DNA of 64,000 bases from Faecalibacterium sp. I3-3-33. Its GTDB lineage: Bacteria; Bacillota; Clostridia; Oscillospirales; Ruminococcaceae. Under the pieces are notes generated by a model, which was not told the origin of the DNA, did no database searches, and saw nothing but the letters and a program-made list of their open reading frames with translations. The translations under genes and the position numbers were made by a program. This document shows, one piece after another, positions 33,832-42,440 of this stretch. Numbering within the stretch: the stretch's first letter is position 1; each line of letters opens with the position of its first letter. Where the stretch lies: NCBI RefSeq assembly GCF_023347295.1, contig NZ_CP094469.1, positions 620,001-684,000 of the forward strand, in the 5' to 3' direction.

Positions 33832-34590
33832 TTAAAACGAGAGTACACGCGGGATCTGGCTTGACGGCAGCGGAGCATACCCCTGCTCTTGCCAAATAGC
33901 AGCATCGGGAGGTGCGATATGCAGCCGCGAAGGTGGTGTAAGGATGTCATGCCGCAGGTCGGCGGTAACGTCGATATACAGTGTTCTCCAACCTTCGTCC
34001 GGCAGCCAGACCTGATTAAACGCATGGTTCAGCCGTCCTGCATTGCGGCAGTCAGCCAGCACCACCCGGTTGGGTATACCTAATCGAGTAGCCAGCGCGG
34101 AGTACCACAGGGCGATGCCCTCACATACGCTGGTGCCGCCGGCAGCGCCGCGAATATCGTGAGAGGGGCTGGCGCTGCTGGAGCCATAAGTGGTCTCAGC
34201 GGCGATCACATCGTGCAGCCAGCAGACCCGTTCACGGTCCGTCGTGCCGGCAGCCTGCTTGCTTCGGGTCAGAATGCTTTCCATACGGTTCAATGTTGTT
34301 TTTTTGCAGCGCTCAAGCGTTGCTCCGCTGTAAAACGCTTCAAACCGCAGTGCGGTGGATCCAACATGGGTGTGGCGGAAGTCCACCCAGAAAAGCTCTG
34401 GCTTGTCATATTTGAGGGCGTTGATGATGCGCGTGATCTCCTCGGAAGAAAGTTTGCAGGGCAGAACCACGTCGAATTCATCTTCGATCAACTTCCCGTA
34501 GATCAACGAATAGCATTCCTGTTCGTGGGAAGAGGAGAGGTACGCGTAGTAATAACCGCCCTTCGACCAGGGCAAAGCAGGACCTGACAT
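33832..34590 (-). CDS. Transglutaminase-like cysteine protease domain protein
   Basis: The 252-residue protein has a transglutaminase core: GTSVCEGIALWYSALATRLG (catalytic Cys), LNHAFNQVWL (catalytic His) and TLYIDVTADLR (Asp). No signal peptide is seen, so it is probably cytosolic or acts on the inner membrane face. Family members cleave or cross-link proteins or peptidoglycan peptides; which applies here is unknown. It lies 13 bp after the kinase gene with AAGGAG before its ATG, and is the last gene of the operon before the terminator. Confidence 0.85.
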   Translation of the reverse strand: MSGPALPWSKGGYYYAYLSSSHEQECYSLIYGKLIEDEFDVVLPCKLSSEEITRIINALKYDKPELFWVDFRHTHVGSTALRFEAFYSGATLERCKKTTLNRMESILTRSKQAAGTTDRERVCWLHDVIAAETTYGSSSASPSHDIRGAAGGTSVCEGIALWYSALATRLGIPNRVVLADCRNAGRLNHAFNQVWLPDEGWRTLYIDVTADLRHDILTPPSRLHIAPPDAAIWQEQGYAPLPSSQIPRVLSF

Positions 34591-34603
34591 TTCCTATCTC
34601 CTT

Positions 34604-35842
34604 TTACAGTTGCTGCAAGGCGGCGCGCAGGGCTGCCAGCTGCTTTTGGGGGTTCCTTGGCAGCCCCAGCAGGGCTGCACGCGCTGGCGCGTAGCCTGCC
34701 CGCGCAGCGCGTTCGAGAAGGCTCTGCGCCTGCTCGGGAATAACTCCAGCTAGGTAGAACCAACAGGCGGGATGATCGCTTCCTGCGAGAAGCTGCTGCG
34801 CGGTTTTGGCGTCCTTGTGCTGCAGGGCTGCTGCTGCTGCCAGCAAGGTGGCTGCTGCGCCGCGCGGCAGACTGTTGACCAGTTCGTTTGCATTGGCACA
34901 ACGCCCGCGGAGAGCATACAGTGCGGTTTTAAGCGCTGCGGCATATCGTTCCTTGTCATGTACCAACAGCGCTCTGTGCAGCGCCGTGGCAACCTTTTGG
35001 GGAGAGAGCCGTTCCTGCGGGTCGTTCTTTGTCAAAGCAAGGATGACCTCCAGAATGTCGTCCGGTACGTCCTTGTACTGATCGACCTGACGAGCAAAGA
35101 TAAGCGGGTCGAATTGCAGCCGCTTCTTGCCTTTATGCACCAGCAGCTTGTACAAGCTGACCCCAAGGCTGTATATGTCGCTTTTGTTGCCAACAATTTC
35201 GCGGCCTTCCAGCAGCTCAGGGGCGCGGTAGCAGCCTGTCCCGCTGATGGAAAAATTATCCATTTTGCTTTCCAGATAATTCGGCCGGGCCAGCCCGAAA
35301 TCTGTCAGAAAAAACTCCGGCGATGCACCGCAGTTTTTTACAAGAATGTTTTCCGGCTTGATATCCCGGTGCAGCGTCTTTTCTTTTTCCATTTTCTGGA
35401 TGGCTTTTGCGACGGACTCCAGTGCAGCAAGCACGGTCGCAGTGCGTTCAGCCTCCTGAAGTTGTTCGAGGTATTTCGGCAACGACTGAAGGTATTCCAT
35501 TCGGATGAGGAACAGCCTGCGATTGCGATCCGAATCCGAAAGAGCAAATTCTGCCGTGTCATAAACCTTCACGCCGCAGCCCGCTTCAGACATGCGGCGG
35601 GCGTATTCCAGCTCATTGGCGCCCCGCCAGCAAAGGTCTTCAAACAGCTCCGGCGTGTCCGCACGGGCGGCGCTATTAGTGACCTTGAGCGCTTCGACCC
35701 TGCCGCCGGCTGCCAGTTTGTATACATCGGACATGCCGCCGTGTCCGATCTGCTCTCCAAGCCTGAAGTTGAGCTCCGGCCAACAACCTCGAATGGCTCG
35801 TTCTGCCACATCGGGGGCGGTATAGTATTTTCTCTCAGCCAT
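34604..35842 (-). CDS. Hanks-type serine/threonine protein kinase without PASTA domains
   Basis: The 412-residue protein has a complete kinase domain: glycine loop GEQIGHGGMSDVYKL, lysine in EALKVTN, catalytic loop LHRDIKPENILV, metal site LTDFGLA and a GTGCYRAPE P+1 region. After about residue 280 a helical, Ala/Leu-rich part resembles Sel1/TPR repeats (AAALQHKDAKTAQQLL, LLERAARAGYAPARAAL). No transmembrane segment or PASTA repeat is present, unlike PrkC/PknB, so the kinase is cytosolic. ATG 35842 follows AAGGAG at 7 nt. The adjacent PP2C gene is the natural reversing phosphatase, and SEDS/PBP proteins of the same operon are candidate substrates. Confidence 0.94.
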   Translation of the reverse strand: MAERKYYTAPDVAERAIRGCWPELNFRLGEQIGHGGMSDVYKLAAGGRVEALKVTNSAARADTPELFEDLCWRGANELEYARRMSEAGCGVKVYDTAEFALSDSDRNRRLFLIRMEYLQSLPKYLEQLQEAERTATVLAALESVAKAIQKMEKEKTLHRDIKPENILVKNCGASPEFFLTDFGLARPNYLESKMDNFSISGTGCYRAPELLEGREIVGNKSDIYSLGVSLYKLLVHKGKKRLQFDPLIFARQVDQYKDVPDDILEVILALTKNDPQERLSPQKVATALHRALLVHDKERYAAALKTALYALRGRCANANELVNSLPRGAAATLLAAAAALQHKDAKTAQQLLAGSDHPACWFYLAGVIPEQAQSLLERAARAGYAPARAALLGLPRNPQKQLAALRAALQQL

Positions 35843-35856
35843 AGAAAAACTCCTTT

Positions 35857-36738
35857 TTATACGAACCTGATAAGCACTGCGGTGGCATTGTCGCTGGCAT
35901 TGCTGATGGCGCACAGCTGGTCAGCGCTGCCCTTTAGCTTTAACAAAAAGCGGCTGAGCGGATTCAGATCCACGCCATCTGTGCAAAGTACGAGAGTGTC
36001 TCCGTGTTGGAGGCGGAAGTGTCCTGCGTGAAGCTCTGTGTCAGTCGCCCCCATATAATTCAACAGAATGTTTTTCTCTCTTGGATCCGCGGGTAGTCCA
36101 AGCGCTTTATGGAAATAATAGCGGTTATCCAACGGATGATTGATGAGAGTAAATTTGCCGCTGTGTAGCAACCAGATGCCACTATCGCCAGCCGAAACCC
36201 ATTCCACCTCTCCGTTTGCGCACACCGAGACTGCACACAGCGTACACCCCCCGTCAACATAGCGGTAGGTTTCTGCCAGCGCATCCCGCGCCTCCATGGC
36301 TGCCGCCATCAGCCGGGACGGCGCAGGTTCTGCTTCTTCTTCATACTCAAGGGAGGCTGCGCGCAGCGGCAACAGCTGGCTCACCGGCCGCAGCACTGGC
36401 AGCGGGGACTCGCCCGTTGTACAGGTATGCAGCGGTTCACAGAGAGCCGTCTGTTCCTCTGCTTCGGTTTCAGTGGCGGTATTATAAAAGCTGTAAAAGC
36501 TCTCTCTCAGCACTTCCAGACAGCGGGCTGCGGCATATTTTCCGTTGGTGCACCCCCCAAGGCCGTCTGCTGTGGCAAAAAGCACCTCATTATTCTCACG
36601 GATATCCATCAGGACCTGCCCGCTGATGTGGCGCTCCTCGATGCCCTCCGGAAAGGCTGCCTGTTCACCGATGGAGAGATTATCCTGATTCTCTTTGCGC
36701 CGGTTTCTGCTGGAAGCCCAGCTGACCTTCAGTTTCAT
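35857..36738 (-). CDS. PP2C-type serine/threonine phosphatase
   Basis: The 293-residue protein has the metal-binding motifs of PPM/PP2C phosphatases: RKENQDNLSI, ATADGLGGCTNGKYAA, VSAGDSGIWLL, LVLCTDGVD and the terminal ASDNATAVLI. An insert rich in Pro/Glu at about residues 95-145 separates the core strands. It should remove phosphate added by the neighbouring kinase. Its ATG overlaps the stop of the penicillin-binding protein gene (ATGA), and the kinase start lies 14 bp after its stop, so the three products are tightly coupled. Confidence 0.93.
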   Translation of the reverse strand: MKLKVSWASSRNRRKENQDNLSIGEQAAFPEGIEERHISGQVLMDIRENNEVLFATADGLGGCTNGKYAAARCLEVLRESFYSFYNTATETEAEEQTALCEPLHTCTTGESPLPVLRPVSQLLPLRAASLEYEEEAEPAPSRLMAAAMEARDALAETYRYVDGGCTLCAVSVCANGEVEWVSAGDSGIWLLHSGKFTLINHPLDNRYYFHKALGLPADPREKNILLNYMGATDTELHAGHFRLQHGDTLVLCTDGVDLNPLSRFLLKLKGSADQLCAISNASDNATAVLIRFV

Positions 36739-38141
36739 TCAATCACCTCCAAGGTGTGTTTCAACAGTGCCCGTGCTGGCTCCTTCAAAATGGCCGATGT
36801 TTTGTCGGTACCGCTCCGGGTGATAATGGCTACATAGGCTTCCTTACGCTGTGTGATGAAGGAAAACGCAAGCAGTGTCGTGTTTTTTCCGTCGGGCTGG
36901 GTCGCCGTGCCGGTTTTTCCATAAATTGCCTTTAATTTGTCGTTTTTCAGCTTATAAGCTTCGGCCGCGCCTGCAAAAGCCGCGCGCAGGGTCTCTTGAG
37001 TTTTGCCGTATCCGGCAAACATGGCAGGCAGGGCAGGTCTTGTCTCAATATATTTCGCATCCTCCACAGTATTGGGATCTTCGATGTAATCGACAATATG
37101 CGGAGCGCCAACAGCTTCATCATTATTCAGAGCCAGTGCACCGTACCAAAGCAAGACCTGTATGGGCGTCACAAGGGCGCTGCCCTGGCCGAAGCCGATC
37201 TGGCGGAGGTTTGCTTCGCTGCTATCTGCTTGGAGACCGAGAGAGGACTTCAGAGCCGTCCCTTCGTAAGAAGGGATCACCGTGGGAGCAGGAACCGCGT
37301 CCGCGAAGCCCCACTGTCCGGCTTCTTTCAAAAAGTTTGATGTACCGACCATTTCTGCGCCGTGCGCGAAGTATGTGTTGGACGAATGAACTACCGCGCG
37401 GTTTAAATCAAGTTTTCCATAGCTTTTCTTATTGAAATTGCTGATTCCATGGTAAGGCCCATCATCGTAATACGTCATATCTACGCCGTTTTTCAACATG
37501 GCAGACGCCGTGATCAATTTCATCACACTGCCGGGTGCCATAGGTGTGATAAGCGGGTCTGCAAAAAAGTTTGGCTCACGCTTATAAACGTCATACAACT
37601 CTGCGTAATGGTTTACGTCAAACTCAAGCGTACCACGACTTGTGGCACAGGCCAGCATAGAGCCTGTACGCGCGTTCATCACCGCGCAGGTACCGCGAGT
37701 GCCAGAAATCAGGCTGTAAGCAACCTTCTGCAATTCGCTGTCAATGGTCAAATGCAGTGTGCGTCCTGCACCTTTACCGGGAAGGGTACTGTACACCAAC
37801 TCCTCCTGATAGGTCTTGCGCAAGCCTGTCAGCTCGCCGCCTGCGGTGCGCAGGCCGATGAGCGACCCGTAGCTGATATCCAGTACCTTGGCCGGGGTGC
37901 CGGGGTCGCCGGGCTCGGTCAGGGGCTCACCGTTCCGGTCTACGATGGCGCCCTCGATGGTCTGGCTGCGCTGCGCTTCCTTGGTAAATTTAGTCCGCCA
38001 GTTTTCGATGTTTTCTTTTTCAGCAGAGGGGACAGCTCCCGCCTGCTGGAAAAACTTGCCGGTCGTTGCGGCCAGACCTACTGCAGCTGCAGCACCGAGG
38101 AACGCGCGTCGAGAAAAATATTTCCGGGGCAGGTTCAGCAT
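36735..38141 (-). CDS. Class B penicillin-binding protein (transpeptidase), PbpA-like, with Tat-like N-terminus
   Basis: The 468-residue protein has the three transpeptidase motifs: SxxK as SVMK in MAPGSVMKLITA, SxN as SSN in VVHSSNTYFAHG, and KTG in IYGKTGTATQ. A short N-terminal non-catalytic part resembles the mycobacterial PbpA group, which works with RodA. The N-terminus MLNLPRKYFSRRAFLG carries a twin-arginine SRRxFLG motif before the hydrophobic segment, which is unusual for a PBP. ATG 38141 follows GAGGAG; the longer upstream frame runs antisense into the SEDS gene region without a ribosome binding site. It lies 2 bp after the SEDS gene. Confidence 0.93.
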   Translation of the reverse strand: MLNLPRKYFSRRAFLGAAAAVGLAATTGKFFQQAGAVPSAEKENIENWRTKFTKEAQRSQTIEGAIVDRNGEPLTEPGDPGTPAKVLDISYGSLIGLRTAGGELTGLRKTYQEELVYSTLPGKGAGRTLHLTIDSELQKVAYSLISGTRGTCAVMNARTGSMLACATSRGTLEFDVNHYAELYDVYKREPNFFADPLITPMAPGSVMKLITASAMLKNGVDMTYYDDGPYHGISNFNKKSYGKLDLNRAVVHSSNTYFAHGAEMVGTSNFLKEAGQWGFADAVPAPTVIPSYEGTALKSSLGLQADSSEANLRQIGFGQGSALVTPIQVLLWYGALALNNDEAVGAPHIVDYIEDPNTVEDAKYIETRPALPAMFAGYGKTQETLRAAFAGAAEAYKLKNDKLKAIYGKTGTATQPDGKNTTLLAFSFITQRKEAYVAIITRSGTDKTSAILKEPARALLKHTLEVIE

Positions 38142-38143
38142 CT

Positions 38144-39469
38144 TCAATTCTCCTCTCTTTCTTTTATGGTCGAAAGCACGATTACTCCCGTCATCATCGA
38201 ATTCACGATAATATTCATCGTTCCTTCGCTCAGAAGCGGGAAGGATACGCCGACTGCCGGGAAGATGTTCGTCGCGCCCAAAAGGTTCAACGCTCCGCCT
38301 GCTGCGAGTGCGCTTGCGCAGGCAACGCCCATCACACTCACCATTCCATGGCTTCTGCTGCTGAAAATCAAGCCATAAATGAAAATAATGTACACGAGCA
38401 CGACCACGGCCAAAACAGCCGCCAGCCCTAATCTGTTCGCGATCCAACATGTAACGTAGTCCGAGCTTTTCGCTGGGATACTGATGTCATACGGACTGTG
38501 TCCCAGCCACTTCGAGGTCAAGATCGCCTTTTGCCCCTGAATTGGCTGATACGCTGCCCCTAACGTTTCTTCTTGCGAAAGGCTGTCCATTTTCGAGAGT
38601 ACGTTAACATAGGCAAACCGCGCGTTGATTTTATTCCAGATTTTCCCAAAGAGCGAATGAGGGAGCTTCGTTCCCAGAATGCTTAGGGCTTTCCAGCCCA
38701 AAAAGCTGAGGCTGGCGAAGAGGCACCCCACCGGGATCAAATCGATCGGCTTTACTCCATCGCTTGCGATGAGCACAAGAGAGACGGTGATGAGAAGGAT
38801 CAGCAAGGAGCCCAGCTCGTTCATTAACACAAAGAAGAACCCATTGGTCAACAAAAGAATACCTGCATGGAGCACTCGCTGAGGGGAGCCGCTTTCCATG
38901 TCTGTGACGGCCGCTGCAATACCCACGAGAGCAATCATCAGCATCGGTTGACCGACCAGAGCCGAGCGCCCCATAACCTTTACTGCGATATGAGAGCCAT
39001 TGACAGCGGGACTGAACATTGCCCCCATAAACAAGACCAGCGACCCCACAATGGAAATTGCTTCAACGGTGGGCGCTTTGCAGCGTGAAATGAACCTCAC
39101 CGCACATGCACCAATAACAGCGAGTACAAAGCCCGTAAGGTACGCCGCCTCCAAGCTCTGGGCTGCACTTGCATCCAAAAGCAGCTGGACGCTGATGCCT
39201 ACATTCGCAACAAATGTTACGAAGAGGATGATCATTGCTTCTCCCCCGACGGAGACGGAGATCACCATGGCCGCGATGCTGAGGCAGGGCAGCACCCAGA
39301 GCTGCGTTGCAGCCTGTGCGGCAGCAGCATCCTGTGCCCTGAGCGTCAAAAGCACACTGATGACCCACGCAATGACCACGGCAGTGATACATGGCACCAG
39401 CTTTTTTGCCCCTTCCCTACTGAAAATACGGCGCTGTCCAAGGGCGACCTTGTAGGAAATATTTTCCAC
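38144..39469 (-). CDS. SEDS-family glycosyltransferase (RodA/FtsW/SpoVE-like)
   Basis: The 441-residue protein has about ten membrane segments and SEDS features: MNELGSLLILLITVSLVLIASDG near the middle, an extracellular loop with SSDYVTCWIANRLGL (the DxI/FAxxxEElG region, here divergent) and FPAVGVSFPLLSEGTMN (the terminal PxxSxGg motif). It should polymerise lipid II into glycan strands with the PBP encoded 2 bp downstream. Divergence from FtsW/RodA consensus suggests a specialised rather than housekeeping pair. It follows the single-pass protein gene by 16 bp. Confidence 0.9.
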   Translation of the reverse strand: MENISYKVALGQRRIFSREGAKKLVPCITAVVIAWVISVLLTLRAQDAAAAQAATQLWVLPCLSIAAMVISVSVGGEAMIILFVTFVANVGISVQLLLDASAAQSLEAAYLTGFVLAVIGACAVRFISRCKAPTVEAISIVGSLVLFMGAMFSPAVNGSHIAVKVMGRSALVGQPMLMIALVGIAAAVTDMESGSPQRVLHAGILLLTNGFFFVLMNELGSLLILLITVSLVLIASDGVKPIDLIPVGCLFASLSFLGWKALSILGTKLPHSLFGKIWNKINARFAYVNVLSKMDSLSQEETLGAAYQPIQGQKAILTSKWLGHSPYDISIPAKSSDYVTCWIANRLGLAAVLAVVVLVYIIFIYGLIFSSRSHGMVSVMGVACASALAAGGALNLLGATNIFPAVGVSFPLLSEGTMNIIVNSMMTGVIVLSTIKEREEN

Positions 39470-39485
39470 CTTTTATCCCTCCTCT

Positions 39486-40127
39486 TTAATTCTTGAAATT
39501 GTGTTTTTTCGCGGGACGCTCAAAGGCAGCCTGCTTTTTGTTATTAGATGTATCGTCGTCGAGAATCACAGTCCCGGTAGTTTCCTCCGGCTTCTTCTCG
39601 CGGCGTTGGAAAAGAAGGGCTTCTTTTCCAAGGAAGAAGGGCTGATAGCTGCCCTTAGCGGAAAAGACATCAGCCAGGGGCAATTCATCGACGATCTCTC
39701 CGCGAAAACGGCTTTTGTTCAGGTTCTCGGGGTTAACTTTGATGTAGTAGGTTTGATTACGCCCCTTGTAGATCATAAGCGGCTCGTCATGGCTGACCGT
39801 TGCGATGGTGGGCGTTTTGCTCAGGGTGACCACTGCGGTTGCCTCAGGGTCAGCCTTCCCTCGGGGCGGGATGATGGCGGTGTAGGAACCCTCCTTCACA
39901 GGGAGAGGGACGAGATGCGTTGCGACGGTGGTTGCGTGCTGACTGGCGATAGAAATCTGACGGACAACGACACATTCCGCCCCAACGGTGGCCGCCTCAT
40001 CCTCCCAGTCTTCCCGGTCATGATGGGAAGAAGGCAGCTTGATACGAATGCGCCCAGAGCGAGCGAGCAGAAAAAGCATAGCCGCAAGACTTACCAAAAA
40101 GGCGGCCAACACCGAAAACAGTTCCAT
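39486..40127 (-). CDS. Single-pass membrane protein of the kinase operon, unknown function
   Basis: The 213-residue protein has one N-terminal membrane segment (ELFSVLAAFLVSLAAMLFLLARSG), then a cytoplasmic beta-rich domain (VVVRQISIASQHATTVATHL, YYIKVNPENLNKSRFRGEIV) and a Lys-rich tail. In actinobacterial clusters an FHA protein sits at the equivalent place, but no FHA motif is visible here. Residues such as EETTGTVILDDDTS might be kinase targets, which is speculation. ATG 40127 follows AAAGGAG at 8 nt, so it is preferred to GTG 40145. Confidence 0.8.
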   Translation of the reverse strand: MELFSVLAAFLVSLAAMLFLLARSGRIRIKLPSSHHDREDWEDEAATVGAECVVVRQISIASQHATTVATHLVPLPVKEGSYTAIIPPRGKADPEATAVVTLSKTPTIATVSHDEPLMIYKGRNQTYYIKVNPENLNKSRFRGEIVDELPLADVFSAKGSYQPFFLGKEALLFQRREKKPEETTGTVILDDDTSNNKKQAAFERPAKKHNFKN

Positions 40128-40141
40128 AGGGTTTGCTCCTT

Positions 40142-40282
40142 TCACTTTTTACTACGATAATTACGCGTGGCGGGACGAGTGAGGCGGTCGATCGCATCAT
40201 TGATTGAAGCCTTATCCAGAATGAGCATCAACGCCGCCAAAGCTGCTGCTAGGACCACCAAAAAAATTACGATTGTAAACAT
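40142..40282 (-). CDS. 46-residue membrane peptide
   Basis: This small gene was found by reading the gap between two operon genes. It encodes MFTIVIFLVVLAAALAALML followed by a charged tail (ILDKASINDAIDRLTRPATRNYRSKK). It therefore has one N-terminal membrane helix and a basic cytoplasmic end. AGGAGAG lies about 7 nt before the ATG, and its stop overlaps the ribosome-binding region of the next gene. It may be a subunit or regulator of the envelope complex. The codon pattern and start signal argue that it is real. Confidence 0.75.
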   Translation of the reverse strand: MFTIVIFLVVLAAALAALMLILDKASINDAIDRLTRPATRNYRSKK

Positions 40283-40334
40283 GCTTTTCTCTCCTATATG
40301 ATGAATTTAGAGGATCTCCGATGATCCTATGATC

Positions 40335-41714
40335 CTAGTATAGCGTTTTTGGTTGTGTGCCTTCAAAAAATCTCTCCTTGGCACGCTGCCGGCGCAGCTC
40401 TTTTGCACTTTTAAAAGCTGCACTGGCAGAAAGATCCAAAAGGGCAGCAAGTAAGATGGAACCGATGGCAGGCAGAGCGTTCCTGATACCAACCTGCTGG
40501 ATGTGCAGCACAGCCCACGTTGCCTGGATGGAATTACGCTCTTTTTGGAGATAGACGCTGGTCATTTTATCCAGTGTTGTCAAATGCTTCTCGCGGTTCG
40601 CAAGAGGAGAGGCCGCGATCTCGGCGCGGAGCCCTTCCAGCTCCTCGCGCCATACAGTCTGCACCCCTTCCAGCGCCTGCTGGTCATCCTCCGCTGCACC
40701 GGCGGCGGCAAGGCGCTGCGCAAGCGCCGGTTGTTCCGCCTGATGTTCCTTCAGGCTGGTGTTCAGCTCGACCAAGGCTGCAAAATCCAGCACGCTGTCG
40801 CGCAGAATGGCCAATTTCGCGGTATCAATGGGAAGCTCCACTGCCATGGCTTGTGCCACAAGGGTGTCCGCATCTGCACGCAAGGCAGCGGTGTCCAGTG
40901 TGCCCTTCATCAGTGCCCTGCGCATCGCCTTGGCACCGGCGCTCACCGCTGCTGCACCGGTATTTTCCTGTACACCCAGAGAGACCAAAAGGACATTGAA
41001 ATCGGTTCTGATATCACGGTAGAAGGCTTTTTGTTTGCCTGTGGCTGCAATATCGACCAGCTCATCCAGTGCGCCAAGGCTTTGCTCGATAAGCAGTCGG
41101 GCGTTCTGGGTGTCTCCGCTGTGCACCAGCGCTGCCGCCGTAAGGAGATTCTGGAACATGATGTCGTTTTCATATCCTTTGGGGTAACGGCTTGTCTGCT
41201 GTGCATACCGGGAGTTGAGAGCCTCCGCATCTGTTGTAGTAAAAATATTTCCGCTGCTTGCCGCCCCTTCGGCATCCGCGGCGGCGGCTTCCAATGCGTC
41301 CAGCTCGGAAAAAACTGTCGTGCGCAGGTCATCCAGCTGGGCGGCAGTGTCCTTCTGGATTTTGGGCAGAAGCTCTGTGTAGATATGGTTTACGCCGGTT
41401 TCAGCTACTTCTCTGAACTGCCCGGCGGGGTAGGCAGTTTCCACAAATTGGAAAGAAGAGAGGCTGACCGAAATCAGAAATGCCAGCCAAAAGCTGAAGC
41501 TTTTCCAGCGGCCGCTGAAAACGATCTCCGTGATCTGAACGACAGCAGATGCCAGAAGTGCTAGCCCGGCCTGACCCACGAAAAACAGCGTGACCATGCC
41601 TTTTTGGGTGGAATACCAAGAGAGAAACGATGCCAGCACAAACACGAACGAGAGCACCCACAGGCGGGTCTCAGTCCTCATACCGGGTTTGGGTTCCTTT
41701 TTTTCAAGCTTCAT
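40335..41714 (-). CDS. Multi-pass membrane protein with large helical domain, unknown family
   Basis: The 459-residue protein has three hydrophobic segments near residues 18-38, 42-65 and 72-92. A long Ala/Glu/Asp-rich helical domain (about 100-405) follows, probably extracytoplasmic, with NHIYTELLPKIQKDTAAQLDDL, and a last hydrophobic segment near 415-435 before a basic tail. No enzymatic motif was recognised. It lies 4 bp after the first gene of the operon and is the second of two membrane proteins preceding the SEDS/PBP/kinase genes, so a scaffold or sensor role is possible. Confidence 0.8.
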   Translation of the reverse strand: MKLEKKEPKPGMRTETRLWVLSFVFVLASFLSWYSTQKGMVTLFFVGQAGLALLASAVVQITEIVFSGRWKSFSFWLAFLISVSLSSFQFVETAYPAGQFREVAETGVNHIYTELLPKIQKDTAAQLDDLRTTVFSELDALEAAAADAEGAASSGNIFTTTDAEALNSRYAQQTSRYPKGYENDIMFQNLLTAAALVHSGDTQNARLLIEQSLGALDELVDIAATGKQKAFYRDIRTDFNVLLVSLGVQENTGAAAVSAGAKAMRRALMKGTLDTAALRADADTLVAQAMAVELPIDTAKLAILRDSVLDFAALVELNTSLKEHQAEQPALAQRLAAAGAAEDDQQALEGVQTVWREELEGLRAEIAASPLANREKHLTTLDKMTSVYLQKERNSIQATWAVLHIQQVGIRNALPAIGSILLAALLDLSASAAFKSAKELRRQRAKERFFEGTQPKTLY

Positions 41715-41718
41715 TTTT

Positions 41719-42171
41719 TTATGATGCCTCCTCTGTCAAAATTGTGTCTGCAAGTTCATCAATGTCCGCACAAAGATCGATTTCAGGCGGTTTGCTGTCT
41801 TTTTTTGTATCTTGTGGTTTGGTCTTTTTTTTGTCAAAAATCTCCCCGGGATCGTCGCTGACCAGATCGAAGATCCTGACAAGCGCTCCCACCATCGCAA
41901 ACAGACCATCCAGCAGTGCCAGCAGGTCCCTCCAGTGCACCACCAGTTCCCATATCATCCCGCCTACAAGAGCCATGCAAAGCGCGCCGGTCATTACCTC
42001 GGCAACATCTTCGAGGTGCCCAGGGAACGAGCGGATAAATGCAATTGCTGTTCCAGCGTGCTCTGCCAGCCCGCTCAATGTGAGGAACCACACCATGAGA
42101 GCCCCTACGATCATGCAAAGCACGATGCACAGCAGCAGCCGCAAGGCTGCGAGAAATTTATCTTTGCTCAT
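41719..42171 (-). CDS. Small membrane protein, first gene of the kinase operon
   Basis: The 150-residue protein has two or three hydrophobic segments (LRLLLCIVLCMIVGALMVWFL; VMTGALCMALVGGMIWELVV; LLDGLFAMVGALVRIFDLV) and a charged acidic cytoplasmic tail (DPGEIFDKKKTKPQDTKKDS, then DLCADIDELADTIL). ATG 42171 is chosen because AAAGGAC lies 8 nt before it; the TTG at 42177 is less likely. No family was recognised. It begins the minus-strand operon that ends at 33.7 kb. Confidence 0.78.
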   Translation of the reverse strand: MSKDKFLAALRLLLCIVLCMIVGALMVWFLTLSGLAEHAGTAIAFIRSFPGHLEDVAEVMTGALCMALVGGMIWELVVHWRDLLALLDGLFAMVGALVRIFDLVSDDPGEIFDKKKTKPQDTKKDSKPPEIDLCADIDELADTILTEEAS

Positions 42172-42227
42172 AGGCAACGTCCTTTCTGTTTTGCTATTCC
42201 CGGCCGATGCCCCCCGGGGACGATTCT

Positions 42228-42233
42228 ATTATA
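42228..42233 (-). promoter_or_regulatory. Promoter -10 of envelope kinase operon
   Basis: On the minus strand GAGTATAATAG contains a perfect TATAAT about 57 bp before the first start codon. The -35 region is poor (AGAGGT at 17 nt), suggesting an activator or weak promoter. A CCCCGGGG palindrome lies between promoter and gene. Confidence 0.5.
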
Positions 42234-42378
42234 CTCAAAAACACTTTCGCACCTCTAAAAATAAAAAATAGCGATGCTGCGAATATTTATGGAAAATGCC
42301 GGTTTTGCTGTGCTGTGGGGGCTGCTCTGTCATACACCACAACATCGGGCTGCAAGCTTTGTGCAGCCTGATAAACAA

Positions 42379-42432
42379 TAAGACCCTGAGAACTTTGCCG
42401 CTTATCCGGCAGGGTTCTCAGGGTCTTTTTTG
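42379..42432 (-). terminator. Terminator after NADAR-nuclease gene (bidirectional)
   Basis: AGACCCTGAGAAC pairs with GTTCTCAGGGTCT and encloses a second small stem TGCCG/CGGCA. T-rich tracts flank both sides. Confidence 0.85.
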
Positions 42433-42440
42433 ATTATTGC

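Noticed and set aside
34604..35842. PASTA repeats or transmembrane helix in the kinase
   Set aside because: The C-terminal part is helical and Sel1/TPR-like; no hydrophobic segment long enough to cross the membrane is seen.
39486..40127. FHA domain in the single-pass protein of the kinase operon
   Set aside because: Expected by analogy with actinobacterial clusters, but the GR...S..H pattern of FHA domains is not present.
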